Assembly: GCA_020061355.1 (NCBI GenBank)
Contig: JAGUYK010000006.1
Coordinates: 124,001 to 188,000 of the forward strand
DNA: 64,000 nucleotides
DNA from: Ignavibacteriales bacterium
GTDB taxonomy: Bacteria > Bacteroidota > Ignavibacteria > Ignavibacteriales > Melioribacteraceae
Direction: 5' to 3'
A program made the translations under genes and the position numbers. Shown here piece by piece: positions 42,376 to 51,848 of this stretch. How positions within the stretch are numbered: position 1 is the stretch's first letter; each line of letters starts with the position of its first letter. The notes beneath the pieces are model-generated. The model was not told the origin of the DNA. It worked only from the letters and a program-made list of their open reading frames with translations, and searched no databases.

Positions 42376-44835
42376 ATGAAAAGGTTATTATTATTTCTTC
42401 TAATTGTAACCACATCTCTTTACTCATCTACTTTGCTGCCAAACGACGAGAAAATAGATGCAAAGAAAGGAATTATCAAAGCCGTCATATTTGATGGTAA
42501 AAATAATATTCCGATTGAATATGCAAATGTAACTGTTCATAATGCAGCAGATTCATCATTTATAACCGGAAGTGCTTCAGGTAAAAACGGAGAACTGCTT
42601 ATTCCAAACATTCCCGAGGGAATTTATTATGTAAAAGTTAGTTTTATCGGATATGATAAAACTATAATACCAAATGTTGCTATCACTCCAGACAAAAAAG
42701 AAGTTTCGCTTGGTGTTGTAAAAATTATCCCGACAGAAATTGCAATGGATGCAGTAAATGTAGTTGGCGAAAAACCAACCGAGGAATATCATCTTGATAA
42801 AAGAGTAATAAATGTTAGTAAAGACAATACAGCTGCCGGGGGGACGGCTCTTGACGTCTTACAAAACCATCCTTCAATTCAGGTAGATCAGAATGGAAAT
42901 GTTACGTTGCGAGGAAGTTCAAACTTTACAGTGCTTGTAAACGGCAGACCCGGAGTACTTCAGGGATCGGACGCATTAAGACAAATTCCTGCAAACACCA
43001 TCGATAATATTGAATTAATTACAAATCCTTCTGCAAAATATGATGCTGAAGGTGCTGCCGGAATTGTGAACATTGTTACAAAAGTTTCGGCCTATGATAA
43101 CATGTCCGGCATTATCAATGGAGGCATGGGGTCCCGCTCAAAGTATAATGGAGACATAACAATTAATTACAAGTCAGGGGATTTGGGTTTAACCGGAAAC
43201 AGTGATTACAGATTGTTTAACAACACCAATCAGCAGGGATATGACCGATATACACCGACAACTAACGATATGATGTACCAGCGTGCTGACATAAGCCAAA
43301 GATTCCGAAGAGAGAACTACAGTGCAAAAATTGGAATCGATTATACGATTAGTCCGGTAACCGGAATTTCATTTACAAACTCGATTGGTAGGGTCGCTTT
43401 TAACGGTAACTTTATTCTAAACGGCACCGATCAGCCAAGCACTTCATCCAATTCAATAAAATTTACAACCAATCAGCAATTGTCGGATGTAACCGCAAAA
43501 TATTATCAATCCATTTTATTTTTTAATCACCAATTTAATCCAAAGATAGACGAGCTGACGTTTGAAGCGGTATACACAAATGTATCCCAGCCCAATTTCC
43601 AGATAGCAAAAGAATATCTTACAGATCCGAACCACGAAAACTGGTCGCTAAATCCAATCATGATTGAAAACAGTAATCAAACAAAAAGAAATGACGGCAG
43701 GTTTAAGTTAAATTATACTTACAAGTTCAATGAAAAATCAAAGTTTGAAACGGGGGTTCAGGTAAATCTTGCATATAGAAATTTTGATTTTCTATTTAGA
43801 TCGTTCGACTGGGTTGTTGACCAATGGCTTGTTGATCCAGCATACACTAATAAATTTGACTTCAGAAATAATATCTATGCTGCTTTTGCAACATACTCTA
43901 ACAACCTCGAGGCAATTGGCATCGATTATCAGCTTGGATTACGCGCAGAGCAAACAGACCGCCTTCTTAATCAAATAACTCTTGATAAAAATTATTCATA
44001 TAATCGTGTTCATCTGTTCCCTTCTCTAAATTTATTAAAGAAACTTGACCAGGCACAGCAGCTCCAAATGAGTTACAGCCGGAGAATCAATCGACCTTTC
44101 GAGGGCGCTCTAAATCCATTTCCAAATTATTCCGATTCTTATGCTCTTGTGATCGGCAACCCGGAGCTTAAACCGGAGTTGATAAATTCTTTTGAGCTAA
44201 ATTATCAGAATACTATTGGCGCTGTTTTTTTATCGATGCAGACTTATTATAGAAATACCGAAAACAATATTCAGCAAGTGGCGTACATCGGAACAGATGG
44301 TCGGTTAAATTTATCCTTTGGAAATGTTGCAAAAACATATTCAATTGGTTCAGAGATCTCTGCGGGTATTCCAATAGCACAATGGTTTCGTATAGACCCT
44401 TCGCTAAATTTATACAAAACACATCTTGAGGGAAGTTTGCAAAACGAAACATATGAGCAAAATGGATTTGTTTGGTCCTCGCGTCTGCGATCGACATTAT
44501 ATTTTTCTCCCGTGACAAGATTCCAGATCGCGCTTTTTTACAGCGCCAAGCAGAAAACCTTGCAGGGCGAAATAGATCCGATTGTTAATTTGACTTTATC
44601 GCTGCGCCAGGAATTTCTTGAAAAGAAACTTGTGGTTACTGCTACAGCCCAGAATCTATTTAACACGGGCAGATTCAATCTCTTTACAAAAGCCGGCAAT
44701 GGAACAGATATGTATTTTGTTGCCCGTCCCGAAGCCCCCGTTTTCAATATAACACTCAGCTATAATTTCAATAATTTTAAGAACACATCGAAAGTAAACG
44801 ACAAGGTTGATATAAACGTGAACACCGGATTATAA
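42376..44835 (+). CDS. TonB-dependent receptor-like outer-membrane protein
   Basis: An 819-residue outer-membrane protein. After a signal peptide comes a CarboxypepD_reg-like domain (FDGKNNIPIEYANVTVHNAA, about 36-110). A plug domain follows with LDVLQNHPSIQVDQNGNVTL, RGSSNFTVLVNGRPG and AEGAAGIVNIVTK. The C-terminal beta barrel (OMP_b-brl_3 type) extends to TGL. No SusD partner gene follows, so it is not a standard SusCD glycan system. The substrate may be a peptide, siderophore or cofactor. Good terminators stand on both sides. Confidence 0.93.
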   Translation: MKRLLLFLLIVTTSLYSSTLLPNDEKIDAKKGIIKAVIFDGKNNIPIEYANVTVHNAADSSFITGSASGKNGELLIPNIPEGIYYVKVSFIGYDKTIIPNVAITPDKKEVSLGVVKIIPTEIAMDAVNVVGEKPTEEYHLDKRVINVSKDNTAAGGTALDVLQNHPSIQVDQNGNVTLRGSSNFTVLVNGRPGVLQGSDALRQIPANTIDNIELITNPSAKYDAEGAAGIVNIVTKVSAYDNMSGIINGGMGSRSKYNGDITINYKSGDLGLTGNSDYRLFNNTNQQGYDRYTPTTNDMMYQRADISQRFRRENYSAKIGIDYTISPVTGISFTNSIGRVAFNGNFILNGTDQPSTSSNSIKFTTNQQLSDVTAKYYQSILFFNHQFNPKIDELTFEAVYTNVSQPNFQIAKEYLTDPNHENWSLNPIMIENSNQTKRNDGRFKLNYTYKFNEKSKFETGVQVNLAYRNFDFLFRSFDWVVDQWLVDPAYTNKFDFRNNIYAAFATYSNNLEAIGIDYQLGLRAEQTDRLLNQITLDKNYSYNRVHLFPSLNLLKKLDQAQQLQMSYSRRINRPFEGALNPFPNYSDSYALVIGNPELKPELINSFELNYQNTIGAVFLSMQTYYRNTENNIQQVAYIGTDGRLNLSFGNVAKTYSIGSEISAGIPIAQWFRIDPSLNLYKTHLEGSLQNETYEQNGFVWSSRLRSTLYFSPVTRFQIALFYSAKQKTLQGEIDPIVNLTLSLRQEFLEKKLVVTATAQNLFNTGRFNLFTKAGNGTDMYFVARPEAPVFNITLSYNFNNFKNTSKVNDKVDINVNTGL

Positions 44836-44844
44836 CGATTAAAA

Positions 44845-44877
44845 AGGGGCGGGCCATTATCCGCCCCCCTTTTTTTA
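44845..44877 (+). terminator. Rho-independent terminator after the TonB-receptor gene
   Basis: AGGGGCGG (44846-44852 region) pairs with CCGCCCCC (44861-44868) across an 8-base loop, followed by a run of eight T. Read in the gene's direction. Confidence 0.9.
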
Positions 44878-44941
44878 TTAGCCATTCTAAAATATCATTT
44901 CTAATTTTGAACCATCCTTTTATCTCTTTGGTTATGCTTAT

Positions 44942-46096
44942 ATGAAACTTCAACAAGCAATTATATTCTTCGGTATTGTCTTCACCGTTTACGGATTGGT
45001 AAATTATTATATCTTCCGAAGAGTTGTCTCCATTGTACCGGATAATTTTCGGACGCTCTTTACGGTAATCTTTATTTTTATAGCCATTTCGTATATCGCA
45101 GGAAGGTTTCTGGAAAATTACTGGATCTGGTATGTAAGCGACTTCCTTGTATGGGTCGGATCTTTCTGGATAGCAATAATGTTTTACACATTATTGTGTT
45201 TAATAGTTATAGATCTTTTCCGGTTAATAAATCACCTCCTGCCATTTTTCCCCTCTGTAGTTGCGGGAAATCCGGAAAAAGCAAAAAGGTTTATTGCTCT
45301 AATTGTTGCTATTCTCGTTTTTGTAACTGTTGTAGGCGGATTTCTTAATACGCGTCTTATCACAACAAAAAGATATAATATAAACATTTATAAGAGCGCG
45401 GGGGAATTACATTCTCTAACTATTGTAATGGCTTCGGACCTTCATCTTGGTACTATCAACGGGAAAAGCTTTGCCTACAACGTCGTTGATAGAATAAATA
45501 AGTTAAAGCCGGATATAGTTTTGCTTGCGGGAGATATCATTGATGAAGATATTAAGCCTGTTTTGCGGGATAACGTTGGAGAAGCGCTCCTTGAATTAAA
45601 AGCTAAATACGGTATATACGGAATTACCGGGAATCACGAATACATCGGCGGTGTAAATGATGCGGTCGATTATCTTTTGAAACACAATGTCGAAATGATC
45701 CGGGATGGTTATATTAAAATTGATAACTCATTTTATATTGTCGGGCGGGAAGATCGAGACAGCAAGAGGTTTGCCGATTATAACAGGAAACCGTTAAGTA
45801 AAATTATGGAAACGGTTGATCGGTCGTTGCCAATAATTATGATGGATCATCAGCCTTTTAATTTAGTTGAAGCGCGGGAAAACGGGATTGATCTGCAACT
45901 ATCCGGACACACGCATAATGGTCAACTCTGGCCGCTCAATTATATCGTTGGCAAAATCTATGAACTTCCGTGGGGTTACCGCTTAATAGGAAATACTCAC
46001 TACATTGTTTCTTGTGGGGTCGGCGGTTGGGGTCCGCCTATTAGAACCGGCAGCGGTCCGGAAATAATTAAGATAAAACTAAACTTTATGAAGTAA
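44942..46096 (+). CDS. Membrane-anchored metallophosphoesterase (YkuE-like)
   Basis: A 384-residue calcineurin-like phosphoesterase. Four N-terminal transmembrane helices (about 1-135) precede the catalytic domain with metal-binding motifs ASDLHLG, LLAGDIID, GITGNHEYIGG, MMDHQP and LSGHTHNGQLWPL. Active sites face the cytoplasm or periplasm depending on helix count. Substrate unknown; related YkuE/YaeI-type proteins cleave phosphodiesters such as UDP-linked lipids. It is followed after one base by a ThuA-domain gene, so they are co-transcribed. Confidence 0.92.
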   Translation: MKLQQAIIFFGIVFTVYGLVNYYIFRRVVSIVPDNFRTLFTVIFIFIAISYIAGRFLENYWIWYVSDFLVWVGSFWIAIMFYTLLCLIVIDLFRLINHLLPFFPSVVAGNPEKAKRFIALIVAILVFVTVVGGFLNTRLITTKRYNINIYKSAGELHSLTIVMASDLHLGTINGKSFAYNVVDRINKLKPDIVLLAGDIIDEDIKPVLRDNVGEALLELKAKYGIYGITGNHEYIGGVNDAVDYLLKHNVEMIRDGYIKIDNSFYIVGREDRDSKRFADYNRKPLSKIMETVDRSLPIIMMDHQPFNLVEARENGIDLQLSGHTHNGQLWPLNYIVGKIYELPWGYRLIGNTHYIVSCGVGGWGPPIRTGSGPEIIKIKLNFMK

Positions 46097-46097
46097 T

Positions 46098-46808
46098 ATG
46101 AAAAGCCGAAGAGTTCTTATCACAATTCTATTTTCTCTTCTTTCAACTGGTATTTATTCTCAATCGGATAGAGTCTTAATTGTTACCGGCGACAAGGTCG
46201 TTGATAAAGAAAGTTTTTATAAGCTTTTTGAAAATTTAACCTATGACACTATTTCGAAACCGTTCGCATTCAATCTCTTTAATTCCGACAGGATTAATAA
46301 CTATAGATCTATTGTTTTCTATGATACTTATCAACCGATAAGCGAAGAACAAAAAAATTCTTTTCTGAAAATATTTGAAGCCGGCATTGGCGTTCTGTTT
46401 CTGCATCATTCATTAGTGTCTCACCGGGAATGGGATGAATATGAGAATATTGTAGGCGGAAGATATTTTCATCAGCCGTGGATAGACAACGGGAAAAAAT
46501 ATGGTCCGTCGACCTACAAACACGATCAGGATTTTATTGTGAAGATTGTAGATAATGAACATCCCGTTACAAAAGGATTGGAAGATTTCGAAATTCACGA
46601 CGAAACATACTTAAACTACCGCGTTCAAAAAGATGTTACACTACTTTTAACAACCGATTACCGGGAAAGCGGAGAAGTGTTGGGATGGACACATAGATAC
46701 AAAAACTCGAGGGTTGTCTTTATAATGTCCGGACATGACAAGCTTGCGTATGAGAATAAGAATTTTAAAAAACTTATAGATAATTCTATTAATTACTTGA
46801 GCAGGTAA
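46098..46808 (+). CDS. Secreted ThuA-domain protein
   Basis: A 236-residue exported protein with an N-terminal signal (MKSRRVLITILFSLLSTGIY). The rest is a ThuA-like glutaminase-fold domain: GVLFLHHSLVSHREWDEYEN, IVGGRYFHQPW, TYLNYRVQKDVTLLLTTDYR and GEVLGWTHRYKNSRVVFIMS. ThuA family proteins act in trehalose utilisation and related sugar processing, but their reaction is not well known. It follows the phosphoesterase gene by one base. Confidence 0.88.
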   Translation: MKSRRVLITILFSLLSTGIYSQSDRVLIVTGDKVVDKESFYKLFENLTYDTISKPFAFNLFNSDRINNYRSIVFYDTYQPISEEQKNSFLKIFEAGIGVLFLHHSLVSHREWDEYENIVGGRYFHQPWIDNGKKYGPSTYKHDQDFIVKIVDNEHPVTKGLEDFEIHDETYLNYRVQKDVTLLLTTDYRESGEVLGWTHRYKNSRVVFIMSGHDKLAYENKNFKKLIDNSINYLSR

Positions 46809-46826
46809 GCTTATTACATAATTATA

Positions 46827-49667
46827 TTATCTGATCAAAACCATTTTTTTGGTTGATGAATAGTTGCCCGTTCTAAGATTATAAAAATATATTCCGCTTG
46901 ATAATTCCTTTGCATTAAAAATAACCGTGTATGTTCCTGATTGTTTAAATTCATCAACGAGTTTGGTTATTTCTCTTCCTAAAATATCATATACCTTTAG
47001 CGTTACGAACTGAGCGCTTGGAATTGAGAATTGAATTGTTGAAGTTGGGTTAAACGGATTCGGATAGTTCTGATAAAGAGTAAATTCTTTCGGCAATTCC
47101 GGTTTCTCTTCTATAATATTTGTTGGAACCGACTTATATTTTTCTCTGCTTCTTTTAATCACGGTGCGGAGCTCGTCAAGCGTTGAAGCTGCGGCAATAG
47201 AGTACGCAATGCTTTCTGTTTGTCCGGGCTGCAAACTAAACGGTCCTCCGCTAACAACATTAGAAATATCACTCGCCCCGTCGAATCCGCTTACTACACC
47301 ATTCGACAAAGTGATAAACTTCTCTGCATCTGTAAACCCGTTTGTATCAAATAGCCGAACATCCCCGGCTGCTGTATCGTTTTTAATAGGATAATATCCG
47401 TAACTATTATGCGAAATAAGGGCTGTGCCGACATAAACACTTGGGGTATTTACGTTATATGCATATGCAAAATTATCGAGCGAATCGTATCGTGTTGTAT
47501 TATTTGCATAATCATCTTCGGGAATGTCCCAATCAATAAAAAAGCCGGCATAGAGACTATCAATTTTCTGTGGGCTTGAATTGTTAAGCGCCGTTCGAAT
47601 AATAATATAATTTTCGTCCAGCGGTTCATTAAAGCTGTAAGTGTAAAAATGTGTTGAAATTCCGAGACGATTAGATGCACCGCTGTCATCAAAATTTGTG
47701 TACCCTTCCTGAAATGCGAATGTACCGGGACTAATAATTTTAATTGGTGTTACCATTTTAAAATCCTGGCTTTGCGACTCAATTATTCTTGCTGCATCCA
47801 TAACCATGTCTGAAGAGGTTCCATACATAAAAGCCCCTTCGAACATAATACTCTTTCCTCCCAAATATTGAAATCCCATTCCTTCCTGATTAGAGCTATA
47901 GTCGTTATATCCAAGCGCGCCTTTGCTCGTAACGGTCATTGTAATTCTGCTTGAACTGTGAGTTTCGTATGTAGGATTAATTTTAATGGAAAACCACTGA
48001 TAATCTTCGTGCCCCGCGGTCGTATATCGAATTAGAAAGTCCACTTTTTTATCAAGAGGTGCATCCGGAAGAATCTCAATTCCAAATCCAAATGCGTTTT
48101 CAATTGTCTGCATCGATTCAAATGGTCCAACCGACATTGTTAACAGTTTAACCATGACCGATGGATCAAACGATTCAACAGAAATATTCAGGTGGTCTAT
48201 TTTCTTCAAAAAGTTTGTAAGTGTAAAGAAAACATCGAAGGATTCACCCGAATTAAACATTCCGTTACCATTTCCATTTTCGATATAAGCAATATCGGTT
48301 GTTCTAACGGAGACCTTACCGGAATCATTAAGCGCATTAAATGCATTTACTCTTCCTCTGCCAAGAAGTTTTTCATAGCCGGGATTAAACAGATCAACGT
48401 CATCTGCTGTCATTCTTATTTGCTCTGCGATTTGAAGCGGGTTATAATGTGGAAATCGGGTGTAAATCAAGCCGGCCAATCCGGCAACAAGAGGAGATGA
48501 CATTGAAGAACCACCAATTGTAAAATACGTGATATCGATGCCGCTTCCGGATCTTTGCCATGTTGAAAAAATTGAAGAACCCGGCGCCATTACATCTACC
48601 GTTCCACCATAATTACCCGCAAAACTTCTGGTATCATTTGAAGTGTTAAGCCAGCCAACAGAGAGAACACCCTGGTAGCTTGCCGGATAAAAAGGAACCT
48701 CGGTATTGTTATTTCCTGCAGCGGCAACAATAAGCGCCCCTTTCGATATTGCATAATCGATTACGCTCTGTTCATACATTGAAGCACCATACCCTCCCCA
48801 GCTGCAATTTATAACCTTAGCGCCTTTATTTGCCGCGTAGACAATTCCTTCATAGCCATAGACAACATAAGCGTAGTCGTTTGGATCTCTCATATCATTT
48901 CGGGATACTTTGACCGGAAGAATCCGGCAGTTAAACCCGATTGAAGCAATGCCCGTTGAATTATCAGTAACCGCTCCTGCAATTCCGGCAACATGCGTTC
49001 CGTGATATGAATTCCGTGATGATAAATCTTCTGATGGGTTATTGTCGGGAGTGCCGTCGAGCCCGCCAAAGTCCCACCCGTTAAGATCGTCCGGGAAATC
49101 ACCACCGTCATCTTCATCTATTCCGTTATTCGATATTTCTTTTCTATTAACAAAAATATTTGCTGCAAGATCCGGGTGTGTCCAATCAACGCCCGTATCA
49201 ACAATTGCTATGACAACATTTGTATCTCCTTTTGTAATATTCCAAGCAGCTTCTGCAGAAATTCTACCCAGGTGCATCTGTTGTCCCGAATTATAAAATG
49301 GATCGTTTGGTTGATAGGTAACTTTTCTTACATACTTTGGTTCTGCCCATTCAATTCCCTTCAGCTTTTTAATTTTATGCGAAAGCTCCCGGGGATCATC
49401 ATCCGACAAATATTTAATTAAATAAATGTTGCTAAGTCGTGATGTCCCTTTTCGAAGAACAGATGAACTCTCTGAAAACGCCAGCTCAAGCTTTTGTGGT
49501 GAAACACTTTTTAGAAGTTTTGTTTGAAGAAGAGTCTCCGGCTGAATACCATTCAGCTTTATCATTATTGTATTGGATAAATAATATGAATTTTCTCTTT
49601 GGATAACCTTTAGCTGCGCCAAAATGGTGCTAGCAAAAATCAAAATCAGGATAAATGATTTCTTCAC
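46827..49667 (-). CDS. Subtilisin-like serine protease with T9SS C-terminal sorting domain
   Basis: A 946-residue secreted S8 protease. A signal peptide and propeptide (about 20-110) precede the catalytic domain with Asp157 (AIVDTGVDW), His222 (YHGTHVAG) and Ser388 (GGSSMSSP); Asn319 forms the oxyanion hole. A middle beta region follows, and the last 80 residues are a type IX secretion tail with YQNYPNPFNP and YDILGREITKLVDEF. The start is GTG (49667), as an overlapping ATG is out of frame; AAGGAATT precedes it. It is exported across the outer membrane and may attach to the cell surface or be released. Confidence 0.93.
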   Translation of the reverse strand: MKKSFILILIFASTILAQLKVIQRENSYYLSNTIMIKLNGIQPETLLQTKLLKSVSPQKLELAFSESSSVLRKGTSRLSNIYLIKYLSDDDPRELSHKIKKLKGIEWAEPKYVRKVTYQPNDPFYNSGQQMHLGRISAEAAWNITKGDTNVVIAIVDTGVDWTHPDLAANIFVNRKEISNNGIDEDDGGDFPDDLNGWDFGGLDGTPDNNPSEDLSSRNSYHGTHVAGIAGAVTDNSTGIASIGFNCRILPVKVSRNDMRDPNDYAYVVYGYEGIVYAANKGAKVINCSWGGYGASMYEQSVIDYAISKGALIVAAAGNNNTEVPFYPASYQGVLSVGWLNTSNDTRSFAGNYGGTVDVMAPGSSIFSTWQRSGSGIDITYFTIGGSSMSSPLVAGLAGLIYTRFPHYNPLQIAEQIRMTADDVDLFNPGYEKLLGRGRVNAFNALNDSGKVSVRTTDIAYIENGNGNGMFNSGESFDVFFTLTNFLKKIDHLNISVESFDPSVMVKLLTMSVGPFESMQTIENAFGFGIEILPDAPLDKKVDFLIRYTTAGHEDYQWFSIKINPTYETHSSSRITMTVTSKGALGYNDYSSNQEGMGFQYLGGKSIMFEGAFMYGTSSDMVMDAARIIESQSQDFKMVTPIKIISPGTFAFQEGYTNFDDSGASNRLGISTHFYTYSFNEPLDENYIIIRTALNNSSPQKIDSLYAGFFIDWDIPEDDYANNTTRYDSLDNFAYAYNVNTPSVYVGTALISHNSYGYYPIKNDTAAGDVRLFDTNGFTDAEKFITLSNGVVSGFDGASDISNVVSGGPFSLQPGQTESIAYSIAAASTLDELRTVIKRSREKYKSVPTNIIEEKPELPKEFTLYQNYPNPFNPTSTIQFSIPSAQFVTLKVYDILGREITKLVDEFKQSGTYTVIFNAKELSSGIYFYNLRTGNYSSTKKMVLIR

Positions 49668-49745
49668 ATCAATTCCTTTTAATTCCTAAACAATTTTATG
49701 AATAATGAAATTCAATAACAATGACATTGATAATTCTTGAAGTAA

Positions 49746-49776
49746 ATAAAAAACCGCACGCTTGATGTGCGGTTCA
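49746..49776 (-). terminator. Rho-independent terminator after the M1 peptidase gene
   Basis: AACCGCAC (49752-49759) pairs with GTGCGGTT (49767-49774), 7-base loop; on the minus strand the stem is followed by TTTTTTATTT. Confidence 0.88.
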
Positions 49777-49804
49777 TGTTAAAGCGATCTGTTTCAAAGA
49801 ATTT

Positions 49805-51721
49805 TTATTTCTTTATATAAATATTGTTTTGTTTGTTAGAATCAGGGCCTAAAACTGAAATCAATTCGATTTTATTAAAATCCTTGGTTTGATTGATTTT
49901 GAACTGGAAGACTTTATCGCCATTCTTCCAGATCGATGCTGGTTTATGAAACGTTTCGTTCGACCCATCTTTATAATTTATTTTCAAATCAATCGGTGCC
50001 GGGTAGCTGCCGACTTTTTTAACCATCACGGTTAAATTTTTATTTTTGTCCTGCGTTACACCGTCAATAGACAGGTCTGCAAATCCTGTTTCAAAGAACC
50101 ATGGTTTCCAGAACCAGCTTAAATCTTCTCCCGCGATTCGATCAAATGTAAAGAAGAAATCGTATGGAATCGGGTGTTTGCCATTCCATAAATTCATGTA
50201 TTCGTGTAAAGCTTGTTTAAATAGATCCTCACCAAGAAAATCTCTTAGAATTAAATAAGCAATTGACGGCTGCTGATAGAACAATAAACCCGTCCCCTGC
50301 GTCTTGGTTGAATATGACGGCGTAATAACCGGTATCATATATTCGTTTCCCAGAGCATTTGAAAGAGCTGCTACAAATTGAGGGAGTTCGTCGGCATCAG
50401 GCTCCGTTCTTCTAACGAGATCGAAAGCAAGAAATGTCGCCCATCCCTCATCCATCCACGAATACTTTCTTTCATTTATACCCATATAAAACGGCATGTA
50501 TGTGTGAGAGATTTCGTGAATTGTAACTCCGATCTGTCCTGCTCTGTTGGTATATGTGCCGTTATTGCACATCATTGGCGTTTCCATTCCTCCGCCGAAT
50601 CTCTTTTCGCCATTAAAAACAGTCATCTTAGGATAAGGATATGGAATACCCGGCCACTCATGCGAGAGATACTCAACAGATTGTCTGGCAAACAGTGCTA
50701 CTTCATCCTGAAACTTTGTGCCTTCTTCATAACACGCATCTAAAAAAGCTTTTCTTCCGGTATTAAAATCTACTTCAACTGCCGATCCGTCCCACAAATA
50801 TTTATCACTTGTGCCGAATGAAAAATCCGGAACATTCTCTGCTTTGAAATGCCAGGTGTTTTTCTCTTTTCCGTTTGTTACTTTTTTATTCTTCAAATCT
50901 TCCGGAGTAACAATTCTAATTACTGTGTCCGAATTATGCGCAAGCTGATAACGTTCAAAAATTGTGGGATCAAGAAGCCGGCTTGCATTCTGAAGAATTC
51001 CCGTTGCCCAAACAACATTTTCCCCGGGTACGGTTATCTCAACATCAAAATTTCCAAAGTCGTTATAAAACTCGGTGATGCCTGTATATTCCTGACGGTC
51101 CCAACCGTCAACATCATCATAGACTCCGAATTGCGGATACCAGTAAGCAACAAAAAATGTTTTGTCGTCGTATGCACCCATTCTAATGCGCGACTCTTTT
51201 GGAATTACCACGTTCCACTTCACTTCTATTTTTGCATATCCCTTTGGCGGAACTTTAGATGGAAAATTTGCAACGACATAATTTGTTCCGGTGCGAAACA
51301 CACGGTATGCTTTTGAATAAATATCAATACCGGTATTATTAATTATTAATGTGTCTATTTTTATTCCATCCGTCAGGTCTGCGGGGTTGATTGTGAAATC
51401 ACGCGGGTTTCCTTTTTTCATTACATCCTGATATAGCCGAAAAACAAATGTATTGAGCGAGTCCGGACTGTTATTATAGAATGTAATCCATGCATGACCA
51501 TTAACAGTTCTTGTTTCGGTGATCAGCTCAGCTTTAATTGTGTAATCAGAACGGTTGATCCAATAATTTTGTCCGGGTTTGCCGTCGTATGAGCGAGTGC
51601 CCTTATCGTATGCCTTTTTAACGTTGGCCGGAATGTAAAGTGGCGTTTGAGCGCTTAAGGAAATTGTAGCGAGCAATGTTAAAATTAGAACAATGCGGCG
51701 GGAGATATAAAACTTTTTCAT
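49805..51721 (-). CDS. M1-family metallo-aminopeptidase
   Basis: A 638-residue secreted zinc aminopeptidase. After a signal peptide (MKKFYISRRIVLILTLLA) the N-terminal beta domain leads to the catalytic thermolysin-like domain. It has the GGGMETPMM exopeptidase motif (GAMEN equivalent) and the zinc site HEISH (His402, Glu403, His406) with Glu425 in WMDEGWATF. The C-terminal domain has a sheet-like fold. It releases N-terminal residues from peptides outside the cell. ATG 51721 is preceded by TTTGGAGCT; the in-frame ATG at 51745 is less likely. Confidence 0.93.
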   Translation of the reverse strand: MKKFYISRRIVLILTLLATISLSAQTPLYIPANVKKAYDKGTRSYDGKPGQNYWINRSDYTIKAELITETRTVNGHAWITFYNNSPDSLNTFVFRLYQDVMKKGNPRDFTINPADLTDGIKIDTLIINNTGIDIYSKAYRVFRTGTNYVVANFPSKVPPKGYAKIEVKWNVVIPKESRIRMGAYDDKTFFVAYWYPQFGVYDDVDGWDRQEYTGITEFYNDFGNFDVEITVPGENVVWATGILQNASRLLDPTIFERYQLAHNSDTVIRIVTPEDLKNKKVTNGKEKNTWHFKAENVPDFSFGTSDKYLWDGSAVEVDFNTGRKAFLDACYEEGTKFQDEVALFARQSVEYLSHEWPGIPYPYPKMTVFNGEKRFGGGMETPMMCNNGTYTNRAGQIGVTIHEISHTYMPFYMGINERKYSWMDEGWATFLAFDLVRRTEPDADELPQFVAALSNALGNEYMIPVITPSYSTKTQGTGLLFYQQPSIAYLILRDFLGEDLFKQALHEYMNLWNGKHPIPYDFFFTFDRIAGEDLSWFWKPWFFETGFADLSIDGVTQDKNKNLTVMVKKVGSYPAPIDLKINYKDGSNETFHKPASIWKNGDKVFQFKINQTKDFNKIELISVLGPDSNKQNNIYIKK

Positions 51722-51773
51722 AAAGCTCCAAATTTGTTTCACCATTAGACGACTATTTGCCGGGAACGATTTA

Positions 51774-51800
51774 TAAAAATGCCCGAAATTTTTCGGGCAA
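51774..51800 (-). terminator. Rho-independent terminator after the PLP-enzyme gene
   Basis: TGCCCGAAA (51780-51788) pairs with TTTCGGGCA (51791-51799); on the minus strand it is followed by TTTTTATAAA. It ends the operon of the trans-sulfuration enzyme. Confidence 0.88.
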
Positions 51801-51848
51801 GAATAAAAAATCTAAACTTTATTAAAAAGAGAAAATTTTATCTATTAG

